This document shows positions 54,314 to 64,000 of a stretch of 64,000 nucleotides of DNA, piece after piece. Position 1 is the stretch's first letter. Each line of letters opens with the position of its first letter. The position numbers and the translations under genes were made by a program. Below the pieces are notes generated by a model that saw only the letters and a program-made list of their open reading frames with translations, was not told the DNA's origin and did not search any database. This stretch comes from Drechslera avenae (taxonomy: Eukaryota > Ascomycota > Dothideomycetes > Pleosporales > Pleosporaceae), in assembly GCA_034640345.1 (NCBI GenBank), contig JAXRVH010000033.1, positions 310,001 through 374,000 of the forward strand, given 5' to 3'.

Positions 54314-56472
54314 GTTGACGGTTGTGTGGTTGGATTTGGTGTGTAGATATCAACGAAGGATGTTTGGCTAAAACGATGGTGTTTGACGGGCTATGTCAAG
54401 TGGTACTAGTTATTAGGTTGGAGTAGTGATTGAGTGGGTGGATGATGGGAAGCTCATTGCTCAGCGCGACGCTCTCTCCTTTTATTGTCATTTCCGCAAT
54501 TCACCCCCCAGGCCGGGAAACAAGCATCGGAGCTAACCCTGGCCCTGCACCAGCCCGTCGCCACCGTGGCCCGGCAACCACCCAGCCCCGTGCTAAGCCC
54601 GAACAGGCCGCCAGCAGCCGGCCTGACCTGTGCTTAGCGGCCTGCACGGCCAATTATAGCCCTCACCAGTGGCGACGACGTTTCCATTTCGTGAGGTGAG
54701 CGGAGATTTTGTTTTATTGGATTCAGCAGAAAAATTCTTCTCGCGACTTTGCCGCATCTCGCGAGAGCAAAGCGAACAACGTGTTGCTGTCACTGCTTGT
54801 CAACTGCTGACAGCTGCCAGCTGCCAGCTGCCCAGCTCGAACCGTGGTTGTGCTGTTCCGACTACTGTGCCTCTCCCAGCCATTCCCCGGGTTTCAGCCT
54901 CAGCCTCGCTGTACCTACAGGAACAACACATGTTGGCGTCATTCCCTTCCCCAACCACCCTGCCTGCCGTGCGCTTGGCAAATCCTCGTCCACCTTCAGT
55001 CGTTCCTCGCTTGCTTTTGTTTCATGCGCCGGCAAACGTCAAACGGCCGTCAATCGTCACCTGGCTGCAGTCCCCAACCACACACGGCGCACACCTCCAC
55101 AAGCCTCGACGGAGCCTCCGACACAATCGATACCAGCGCGCAACCTTAAAGCCCCAGCGTTAAGGCTTCCTCGGGCTAGCTTGCAATATCGTCCATGTGT
55201 CGCGCTGTGAGAGAGGTAGCTAATTACGCGTCCAATGGAGTTAGCCTCCTAAAATTAGGTTTTCGTCGGCCTGATCTCGTATCGAGAAGATTCGTTGTGC
55301 GGTTGTGCATGCCGCAGTGCCCACCTTGTTGGCTGTGCAGGCTGGGGGAGTCAGCAGGCGGAGCAGGGGGTGTTCTAGAATGGGGAACGGGGCCGCTACT
55401 GGGTAGCCCTTGGCTCTCGGGCGCGGTGTGGTGAAGCGAAATGGCATTTCGAGTGGTCAATCAGGCATCACCAGCCCTCGACCCCCGTTTTCTAGTCAAT
55501 GCACGGCCTTTGCAATAGCCGGTCCAAATTGCTCATAGGCGTTGTTGAGCAAAACAAGCGCGCTTTTTACCCGTTCCCAAGGCCTGTCTAGCGGAAAGTA
55601 GGGGCATGACTAGCTAACATCACCATCTCCCAACATCAAAGTCGCATTGCCGTCCACGACCGGTCGGGATATTACAAACGCTCAGCAAGACAAACAGGGC
55701 GCAGTATCCGCTCAATTATTCAACTTGCTGTCTTGGACCGTCTAGGCTCCCCATGGGTTATTGGTCTTAGCACACACACACACACACGCCATCTCAGGTA
55801 GCATCAGCGACACGTATCACACCACCCCATATCCGTGCGACTCTGATCATCTCCATTGCATCCCAATTATAGCATGCGGTGACGACGAAGAATGGGAAAA
55901 AGATCAGAGGGCTCGCGGTCAACCTGCCGCACGCTGTGGTACGTTTGTCAATCTGAAACCCAATCACTTTTCTTCTCCACAAACCGACCGACGCCAAAAG
56001 ACAAGACAGTCTTGGACAGCAAAACAGCAGTCTTTTCCCATGTACTGAAACCAAGACTACGACTCATTGCGTTGGAGGATTGCTGCTCCTTGTCGGTCTT
56101 TTGTGTTTTACCTGTGATGTGGAGGTGTGCTGCCTATAGCAGGAATCAAGACTCGCTCCTTCCCTTGGTGTAAAAGCATCAGGATACCTTCTGGGCACAC
56201 CGAGTTGTCAGACCCTGGACCCTTAAGTATGGCCTGTTGTTCTACACCGCCCGTACCTTAACCCTGCTTACCAAGGCCGATACGGCAAGGGAAAGCACAG
56301 TCAAAACACGCAAGTTCAAGCCAGACATGGTATCATTACGCTCCCGAGACTACACCGCTAAAGATGCAAAACTACGCTCAAACACAATCAGACTCCGTTG
56401 CCCATACCCATGTCTATACGCCTGTCGCCCAGTGCCAGTCATCAGCCGTCAGTCAAGCATACAAGCACGCAA
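54314..56472. other. Spacer between the GPI-protein gene and RTT107
   Basis: About 2.16 kb. It holds a CA run at about 55771-55788. Several 80-160-codon frames on the plus strand (54.7-55.2 kb) have no family motif. No gene supported. Confidence 0.45.
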
Positions 56473-59153
56473 TCACTTCTTCCCAGCATTGACAAGCTCT
56501 TCGCTGAGCTCCCATTGCCCATCCCAATGTACATATTGCGCCATGGCGACATTCAACAACCACTCCGTCTTCACAATCCGCGGCATCATGTCGTGCTTCT
56601 GGGCTAGCTCGCGGAACTTGGTCCAGTTGCTGAATTCCCTCTTGTCAGCGTCAGAGATGAGATACAGGACATCTCCTTCGTCCTCGACTTGGTTCTGGCT
56701 GACCTCCTTGTCAGAGGTGCTCAATATGCGCTTGGACGCAGTAACCGTCATCGCCCGACCCTTCCACAGCGAACACTTGCCGCCGTTGACTTCGATGATT
56801 TCTTTGTATGTGTCAAAGCCACCAGCCACCTTCTCAGTGCAGAAGATGGTCCAGTCTTTCAGGAGGCGGTGCTTGTTCTGCTTGGCCCGCTCGAGGGCTT
56901 CGCATAAGCGGAAATTGTTGGCCTTTTCAAACTCTCTCGCTTGGAGCAGGTGCTTCTCGGCTGGCGGAAGCTTGTTGTGCTTGAGCGCATAGTCGAGGTA
57001 GCTCGTCGACACCAGCGTAGGCGCACATGCCATTGCCGCAATGAACTTCTTGGTCCGAACTGGCTGCGGTGCACAAACCAAGTCTACCTTCTTAAAATCG
57101 TCTGTGATGAAGAGGCCAAGCTCCCGGAGCCGCGCTTTGTCCTTTGACTCCTTCTCAGGGTTGTTTGCCCATCGCTCGTCCTTGGAAATCAGCATGCGGA
57201 ACTTGATAGGCGTGAGCTTATCCTTCTTGGCGCGCTTGTTCTTCGCAGGAAGCGCCGTCGCCTCTTCCTCAGTCTCGTCGTCCTCGTCCACTTCGTCAAT
57301 CGAGCGTTTGCTTGAGACCGAGTCACGACCGCCCTTGGGTTCCTTCAATCCATCGTCGACTTCATCTTCTGCTCGTCGGCGTCCGCCATGAATGACACCT
57401 CCTTTGCGCTTCATCTCCTTCTCAAACTGGGCTATATCTGGCGCGGCATCGTGAAGCTTTGACAATGCCCGGTCTTTTGCCCCGCGACTACCCGGTGTGT
57501 CGTTCTCTTTGCCGTCGGTATGTCGAGGTGGTAGCGGCGTCTGTGCATTGCCTCCCCCGCCTGATTTCCCACGCTTAGCCTTCTCAACTGCAGGTGGTTC
57601 ACTCGTCCTCGGCCCTACACTCGAACCTGGAACGTTTGCAGACGCTGCCTTTACGGCCTTTGCGGCCTTGGATTGCGCTTGCTTGGGGTAGAAGATTTTC
57701 TCGGTTGCCTCGCGGTCGATTTCAGTCTGCCCCAAAACCTCCCCTAGGTTGGTCCGCGATGGGAAGTATGTGTAGCGGTTGTCCGTAAGCGGCATTTCCT
57801 TGCATTTGGCATAAGAGTCTTCGAGCCATAGGTGGCTGACAATGTTCACGCCCCACTCTGCGGCAGCCTCGCACTTCTCGCTATTCTTGTGTGCCGCGAT
57901 GAGGTGTGTGTTGTCCTGTTTGAATGTCTTGGTAAATTCTGCGCCTGAAGCCTTGATCAAGTTCTCCAAGTATACCCTTGCTTCCCCGGTATAGCTGGAG
58001 ATGCTGATCTTGTATTTGTCGAATCCAGGGATACCCTGCCGTGGTCGCGGGTAGTGCATCATCCGATGCATCGGGTTCGTCCAGATACCGTGTGTGATTA
58101 AATAGTATAGCCATCCCAGATTACCAACATCCTTCTGCGCTTGTGAAGCCTTGATGTAGTCGGAACCTTCTCGGTAGTTGCAAATGTACATGTCGGCCTC
58201 GTCAATATTGGACGAGACACTGCCACCTCCAGCCTCGATCATGCCCGCAATGATCGCCCTGAGCTTGTTGCTGATATTCAAATCTTCGCCGAGCTTGACA
58301 CTCTTTCCCTCAAAAGCCTTTATTGCCCGAGGAGCGTCCAGGTGAGGGGGCGGTGGTACGGGGTCGGTGTGGGGGTCAGGAGTTGTTGCATCTCGAATTT
58401 GTTGGCTCGTTCGTGTAGGTGGGATCGCACCTGTTTCGGCGCCGGCAAGGATCTCAGGGTTGGGTAGCGTATAGGGACGTTCCGATATCCTACGGCCAAC
58501 CTTGAGGCAGTCATCAAACCTAATAAGATTAGTTTCGCCACGGCTCACCCACGGTGGAACTTACCAATGTGGCAATACAATCGCAAGCTGGAGACGTTTG
58601 CTAATGGCGAGCTGACACCGTGTCTCACTCACATCCAGCGCGATAAGATGTGTTACCCATTTGGACAGGCTTGGTGCAACCTGCCCACCCAATGCCAGCA
58701 CGCCGCCTTCAATCGCTTCTTTGTCTCCACTTGGGATATCTCCACAACATATAACCACATCGTTCATGAAGAGCGCAGGATCGGGGCTGTATGTTCGTGG
58801 GTTCTTTGTCTTCCCGGATTGTATAGACGCGTCAATCCATGTTGGCTTGACGACATGTATCATGAGATCAAGGGCGCGGTAGTAGTCAGGAAAGTCGGCC
58901 GTCTCAGAGACGATGTAATTGATGTCTTTGAGGTTTTCTATTCGGCCTTTGGGGGCATCAAACGGTATAATGGTGCCGCGCGCATTGGATATGGCATGTT
59001 CAACCTATGCAACGCGTCAGTAACATGTCTATCGTATTTGGACGCGTCGCGCACCTCGCGCAAACGATCTTCAGAGAGACCATTTGGATATATTGTAAAG
59101 CTCAACTCTTCAAAGAGCCCCTGGGAACCATCTAGCATGGTAGTATCCTCCAT
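56473..59153 (-). CDS. RTT107: Multi-BRCT DNA-damage scaffold, Rtt107/Brc1 family
   Basis: Minus-strand exons are 59153-59055, 59004-58565 and 58519-56473, giving 861 residues; the 50-nt and 45-nt GT-AG introns keep frame and restore LREVEHAISNARGTIIPFDA and LPHWFDDCLKVGRRI. At least four BRCT-like units are visible: around residues 5-90, 100-195 (ALGGQVAPSLSKWVTHLIAL, VLPHWFDDCLKV), 240-330 (EAGGGSVSSNIDEADMYICN, NLGWLYYLITHGIW) and 335-430 (KASGAEFTKTFKQDNTHLIA, VNIVSHLWLEDS). A disordered Lys/Glu-rich linker follows, then a final BRCT pair with KVDLVCAPQPVRTKKFIAAM. Rtt107/Brc1 binds phospho-H2A and Slx4 at stalled forks. The frame is open upstream to 59267; MEDTTMLDG is the favoured start. 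Confidence 0.9.
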
Positions 59154-59701
59154 GGCTGCAGTGGAGCGTGCTATGTTGTGGTGTTGAGGGGGTGTCGACA
59201 ATATTCCTAACAGCAAGGCGATGCCCTGCGTCAGTGGACAAGCGCAGTGGAGGCACGAACGCGACAATGTTCACGTGATAGCCCGCCAAAACACTTTGAC
59301 TCTAATTCCGTCATGTCGCCCAAGCACGTGCAGACGCTAACCCTCTTCGCCATGATGGAGTGCAATACTGCCTTCACTCTAGTTGGGTAGGTTGGCCATC
59401 GAGCGACCGCTCTCTTCCGTGAATTGTGGCTGCGAGGGGAGAAGAGAAGCCGTCGGTGGACCTCGGCTTCTTCCCCAGATTGTGCCGGCAACTCGTCACG
59501 ACACCTTGGGCATCAACACCATCCATATCTCACTGTTGACACCTGCTTCTGTTTCTTGCTCCCACTTGTGACATTCTTACGCTACAGTCCAGTTACAACC
59601 TCATTCGTGTTACACGTTAGCATTGTGCTTATTACCCTTCATAAGTCGAGCCAGGCGACAATCCCATCCTGATAGATCCATCATCATCATCATCAACAAC
59701 C
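59154..59701. promoter_or_regulatory. Divergent promoter region, RTT107/peroxisomal hydrolase
   Basis: 548 bp lie between two divergent start codons. A CATCAT run lies at about 59683-59697 next to the hydrolase start. No other gene seen. Confidence 0.4.
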
Positions 59702-61053
59702 ATGTCATCACAGTTCTTCCGGATAGATGAACACAAGATAGAAGGTTCGCATATCCGTAGTTTCCCACGGGCAACTGCGACGCAGCAAGAAGAGGTACTA
59801 CATCTAGCTGTGAAGCAATACACACCCCTTAGCAACACGAGCCCCAAACCTGGAGACATTACCATCATTGCAGCACACGCAAACGCCTTCCCAAAAGAGT
59901 TGTACGAGCCATTATGGGACGAGTTATTGCAGACATGCAAGCAATATGGATTCGGCATTCGTGGCATATGGATAGCAGATGTTGCGCACCAGGGTTGGAG
60001 CGGCGTTCTTAACGAAGACAAGCTAGGCAATGACCGTATGCGTATTCCTTCAAACTATCCTCTAAAAAATTACTAATCTTAACAGCGGCATGGCTGGATC
60101 ACAGCAGAGATCTTCTCAACTTGGTCAACATCTTCCGCGCCCAAATGCCGCGCCCAATTGTTGGCATAGGTCACAGCATGGGTGGCTGCCAACTCGCCAA
60201 CCTTGCACTTCTCCACCCCCGCCTTTTCGAGACCCTCATTCTTGTGGATCCTGTCATTCAAGGCAGAGTCTCGCTGGAGGGCAATGTTGGACCAGCTGCT
60301 GCATCATCAAAGCGTCGCGACTGCTGGCCTTCGCGGGAAGAAGCGAAGAAGAGCTTCCTGAAGAGCAAGTTCTACCAGGCCTGGGATACGCGAGTGCTAG
60401 ATCGCTGGGTGCAACACGGATTAAGAGATGTGCCCACCAAATTGTTTCCCGATGCAAAGAAGCCCGAGGTCACATTGACTACTACCAAGCATCAGGAGGT
60501 CTTGACTTTCCTGCGATCAAACTTTGCCGCAAAGCCAGGCGACAAGGAAATGTCGTCCGCAGAAGCCACCTTGAGCAATCCAAAGGTGAACAGAAGAACC
60601 CACGCAGATCTGACACCTGACGTTGAACCGCAGTCGCCCTTCTATCGGGGCGAAGCCACTCTCGTCTTCAGCCAGCTGCCTGCTATCCGGCCTTCGGTGT
60701 TCTACGTCTTCGGTGAACTCTCTTTCCTCACCAATGATGCCGTCATTGAAGAGAAGCTGACGCTAACCGGATCTGGTGTCAATGGTAGCGGCGGACGCGC
60801 AGAGGGTCGAGTGGATTGTGTAACTGTGCAGGGCGCAGGCCATTTGATACCCATGGAGAAGGTGGCGGAGACTGCGCAGCATGCTAGCAAGTGGATTAGC
60901 AAGGAGATGGAGCGATACCGGGATTGGGAGCGCAAAACTGAGGAAGAATGGGATGGAAAGCAGGGAGTAGCGAGGGCCGTGATGCCGGACCGTTTTGTTG
61001 AGGAGTTGAATGCGTTCCTCAAGCCTAGGGAGAAGAAGCCATCGAAGTTGTAA
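59702..61053 (+). CDS. Peroxisomal alpha/beta hydrolase (Lpx1-like) with SKL C-terminus
   Basis: Exons are 59702-60035 and 60086-61053, giving 433 residues; the 50-nt GT-AG intron joins NEDKLGND to PAWLDHSRDLLNLVN in frame. The protein is an alpha/beta-hydrolase fold with the oxyanion-side region TIIAAHANAFPKELYEP, nucleophile elbow VGIGHSMGG, ETLILVDPVI after it, and a late GAGHLIPMEK carrying the catalytic His. It ends Ser-Lys-Leu, the canonical peroxisomal targeting signal type 1, preceded by a basic KPREKKP. Yeast Lpx1 is a peroxisomal lipase of this group, and relatives occur in fungal secondary-metabolite pathways that use peroxisomal steps. The substrate is unknown. It is divergent from RTT107. 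Confidence 0.9.
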
Positions 61054-62083
61054 ATGTTTGTATTAGCGGGGAAGATGTACAAGTCGTGGCTAGATGACAC
61101 GACATGCGTCGCATCTGATTGTTTGCACTGCTAGAGACCTTGTAGGTCATAATTATACAGTGTTACGAAGTAGATGTTGTATATCCCCAAAGCCTCGCCT
61201 AAGAGAGTCGTATCCGGCTGAGACATGACACCCTATTTAACTCATCGGGTCCGCTTTCAGGTACTGTGATGCTCTCTAACACACTAAAAGGGCTCGATTC
61301 TTCTGTGAATATCGTGGATGAGTGCATAGAGAGGTACAGCCCAAGTATTCGACAAGAAGCCTGGAAAGCATTGCGGCGCGGCGCTTCGTCAAGGCGGTTG
61401 CATAATGAGCTGCCGGCACGTGATCCAACCCTGGCTTGCAGTATGTATGTCTTGACCGGGATTGAAAGCTTAATCGAGCCTCAGTGAACGTCGTTGGTAA
61501 CAACGGCGGCTGACAATGATGTGGTAGCATCGCTATTACAAGCAGTTGAAATATCAGTCGAGTTTCAACCAAGCCATGGGAGGCTTGTATAATTCAGTTT
61601 GACACCCAAGGTGTGCCTAAAAAGGTGACATCTTGCTCGTATCCTTGATGGAGGCTCGTGTGAGAGCTGGCAGTAAACTACAAAAGCCGCACTTCAAGAA
61701 TAAGGACATTGCATTGAGAGTGCTCGAGGAACACCATCCTGGTCTTAAACTCGATTTATCATATCTTCTTGATCCTCCCTAGATCACTAGAGGCACTCGC
61801 AGCATTATGAAGTCACTGAATCCTACAAGGCTGCAGCCTTCCCGTAAGCGCCGCCTTCATAATCCTCATCGGCCAGTCCCATTGCCCCACCTAGCGCGCA
61901 CCCACCACACCAAAGCCGTAGTGAGGGCAATCGGCAGAACCCCGGCAGAACCCCGGCAGTCCAAGGCCTTCGCCGGTGTTCTACCGCTAGGCAGCAGTCA
62001 CGTGAACGCTAGTTTAGCGGCAGCACAGGCCCCTCCCCTCACGTATATAAAGCCTGCTGCCCTCGTCCTCTCTTCTGTTCCCC
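61054..62083. other. Spacer and U2 promoter
   Basis: About 1 kb. The last part is the U2 promoter. A 103-codon frame (61807-62118) overlaps the TATA box and the start of U2 and is treated as chance. Confidence 0.5.
62044..62051 (+). promoter_or_regulatory. TATA box of the U2 snRNA gene
   Basis: The octamer TATATAAA lies about 33-40 bases before the proposed 5' end of U2, a usual spacing for TATA-driven fungal transcripts. Confidence 0.7.
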
Positions 62084-62268
62084 AGCTCTCTTTGCCTTTT
62101 GGCTTAGATCAAGTGTAGTATCTGTTCTTTTTAGTTTAATCGCTAAAACACTCCTACGGGAGTATTTCGATTACTCTTATTTTTGAAACCCGCTGATGGG
62201 TCACTGGGCTTGCTCATACTCATCAGCACAGTGTCGTCTCTATTGCACTACCTGAGACTGACGCGACC
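62084..62268 (+). ncRNA. U2: U2 spliceosomal snRNA
   Basis: The 5' third is nearly identical in layout to U2 of animals and fungi: the GCC-TTTT-GGC hairpin of stem I at about 62094-62103, then AGATCAAGTGTAGTATCTG, which contains the branch-site-recognition sequence GTAGTA at 62115-62120. Stem IIa is the ACTCC/GGAGT hairpin near 62150-62163. An Sm-type site ATTTTTGA lies at 62179-62186. Stem IV has the arms GTCTC (62236-62240) and GAGAC (62254-62258) closing a loop TATTGCACTACCT that matches the U2B''/U2A' binding loop of known U2. The transcript would be about 185 nt; a T run at about 62269-62275 lies just beyond. The 3' end is approximate. U2 pairs with the intron branch site during splicing. 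Confidence 0.95.
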
Positions 62269-63271
62269 TTTTTTCATTGTGCCTTCTGGCTTGCCAGTGG
62301 CTCGAGGAAGAATTTGCAAATCCGGTGTATTTTACAGTGAACAGTGGCATTGCAGAAGATGACTCTGCGAAGCTCTGGAAACATGTTGGGCAAAGCCGCG
62401 TCACCACGAATTGTTGAGAGTGGAGTGTGCCTTTCCTCTATACCTGCCATTGGGTGGTTCGTCAATCACCTGCAGGCGCAATGACCGCTGTGCGCCAACT
62501 TTGATGAAGATCATCGAGCTAAGCGTCATGTGTGAAATGAATGCGGTTCAATCTTTTTAGTTGGCGGCGTTTATCTAGTTTAATTAGTGAGGAAGCATGC
62601 ACAAACTGCGTCAGATTTACTGGCATCGATGTAGTTGTAAGGATTTGATGCATGGAAATTTCGCCAAACCAACGGAATAGAGAAGATGCAAGTCGGGAGA
62701 TTATCAGCACACGTAGCTTCCAACAATGAGAAGGAAAATCTCAATATTTTGGTATGCTGTTGCAACGACTAGTCAATCCCCGGAAGCCTTTGTAAAGCAT
62801 CTTCGTACTCAGGCACTCAGAAACACTCACATGAGCAAATTCCGTCACAACCTGTCTTGTCTCATGACTGCTCGAGTACCTGGAGTTAATTCAGCTTACC
62901 GGTACGTGAGCTTTGATGCTGACACCCCAGCCTCAAAGCTTGAAGGTTGCATCAAGAGAGAGCTGGGGGCGATTGTTTGCAGTTTGTTCGTCACCACAAC
63001 TTCATTTCTGGCCCCCTGTGGTTGAAGGAACAACGTATTTCATTCGAGATTATTGTTCAGAGACCGGGCGCCATCATGTGCGTGCACGCTCCCTGGGCGC
63101 ACATAACCATGTTGTCCGAAACACTGGCAAAAACTTCGCCCTACGTTCAGACTCAAGCTAGGCAACAGTATCCCATCGTGTCGAGGGCGCTAAGAGGCAA
63201 TCTCCTGACACTCGGTTTCCCGGGAGTCTAAATGGTGTTGGAAATCGATTTCGGCCGGTCTGGTGCTTGGA
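62269..63271. other. Spacer downstream of U2
   Basis: About 1 kb with no supportable gene; reading frames are short and motif-free. Confidence 0.45.
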
Positions 63272-63988
63272 CTATTTCGGCTTGACAAGGCGGAATCGAC
63301 GGCCCTGGATCTTCCCTTCGTACTCATGGGCTTTCTTCACTTGCTGGGCCCAAAGTATGTCCCTGAATTGGGCATCTGCCGCGTGGGGCATCATCTCGAC
63401 ATACACGACGACGTTACCATCATCGGTTTCGCGTGGCCAGGCGTGTCAGAAGTACAAGAGTGTCTCTGACCAAGGCTCTGCGGCCATTACTCGCTAGCCA
63501 TCCTCAGGCTCACTATCATACGAGAGTTGAAATTTCTCGTCACATTCACGGCTCTTCACCTCAATACGGCTCAGGCTAGGCACGCCGAATTCCACATCCG
63601 CAGAGGAATGGTCAAAAAGTATAATAATCTTCTCTTCGTTTTTAGGTCCCCAATCAATTTTGACTTTGTCGAAGTCGACTAACAGATTCCAATGTAGTCG
63701 GTACAGGAGGTCCATACGTATCTTGTCGTCTACGCATCCTGAAAGCACATCGTCTTGTTGGAGTGTACTCTCAATCTGATCGTACTCTCCTTCTACAAGC
63801 TGAAACTCGGTCTGCGCGTCTTGCTCAGCGCCAATTCTTGCCTGAATTTGTCTAAAAAGTGCGATAACGTGGAGAGCTCCCGCATATGGCTTCTTATCGG
63901 TCAGCGGAGGCGTCCAAGGCCGATGTGTGAATCTTGGAGGTGGCGTAATGTCTTGGTGCTTCATTACATCTGCTTGCGATAGGGACAT
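63272..63988 (-). pseudogene. Unknown gene, probably broken: N-terminal ORF plus out-of-frame C-terminal remnant
   Basis: On the minus strand an ORF of 164 residues (63988-63494) starts MSLSQADVMKHQDITPPPRF and ends acidic (DSEPEDG). It looks protein-like: a Pro-rich start, a helix (HVIALFRQIQARIGAEQDAQ) and alternating beta-like strands (KVKIDWGPKNEEKIIILFDH). Just beyond, in another frame, a second protein-like stretch runs 63487-63272 (AEPWSETLLYF, then HAWPRETDDGNVVVYVEMMP and QVKKAHEYEGKIQGRRFRLV). A TGA at 63448-63446 interrupts it, and no AG acceptor lies between that TGA and the next codons. A conventional intron could reach an AG inside the second stretch, so an intact two-exon gene is not excluded. 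Family unknown. Confidence 0.45.
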
Positions 63989-64000
63989 AGCCGTAGGTTG

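Noticed and set aside
61807..62118. 103-codon plus-strand ORF upstream of and into U2
   Set aside because: It runs through the TATA box and the first 35 bases of the U2 RNA, so it is a chance frame.

Overview
The window is nuclear DNA of a filamentous ascomycete, most likely a dothideomycete of the Pleosporales type. The gene set, the short introns (about 45-80 nt, with CTAAC/CTGAC-like branch sites), the AflR-like zinc-cluster regulator, the DASH complex gene and the AT-rich, TA-rich island all fit this. The order assignment is an inference from overall feel, not from a database match. Nineteen protein genes can be supported from sequence, most with exon structures rebuilt by hand, plus one doubtful coding remnant and a U2 spliceosomal RNA gene.

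Layout, 1-20 kb: 3' part of ARP3 (+), TRM2 (-), mitochondrial uS5 (+), DAD3 (-), an NRC-2/Fpk1-type AGC kinase (-), a disordered protein with an N-terminal eIF4E-binding motif (-), MRE11 (-), mitochondrial uS19 (+, with a 16-nt exon) and TAF10 (-). 20-38 kb: a LARP1-type La-related protein with a C-terminal DM15-like region (+), a mitochondrial-looking protein of unknown function (+), a monocarboxylate-type MFS transporter (+), and a 2,455-residue coiled-coil protein with a tandem helical repeat array (+). 38-42 kb: a Clr4/KMT1 H3K9 methyltransferase with a chromodomain (-), an AT-rich degenerate island, RRP1 (+) and a small membrane protein (-).

42-50.5 kb is gene-poor and holds only an AflR-like Zn2Cys6 factor (+). 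50.5-61 kb: a mitochondrial stomatin-like protein with a GC-AG intron (+), kynurenine formamidase (-), a GPI-anchored serine/threonine/alanine-rich surface protein (-), an RTT107/Brc1 multi-BRCT protein (-) and a peroxisomal (SKL) alpha/beta hydrolase (+). The end holds the U2 snRNA gene (+, about 62.08-62.27 kb) and a possible broken gene (-).

Most genes are core housekeeping. Recurring themes are mitochondrial translation (uS5m, uS19m, possibly TRM2), translation control (eIF4E-binding protein, LARP1), DNA repair (MRE11, RTT107) and chromatin or transcription (KMT1, TAF10). Several genes sit head-to-head over short shared promoters (TRM2/uS5m, MRE11/uS19m, RTT107/hydrolase). I saw no transposase, CRISPR array or biosynthetic gene cluster.
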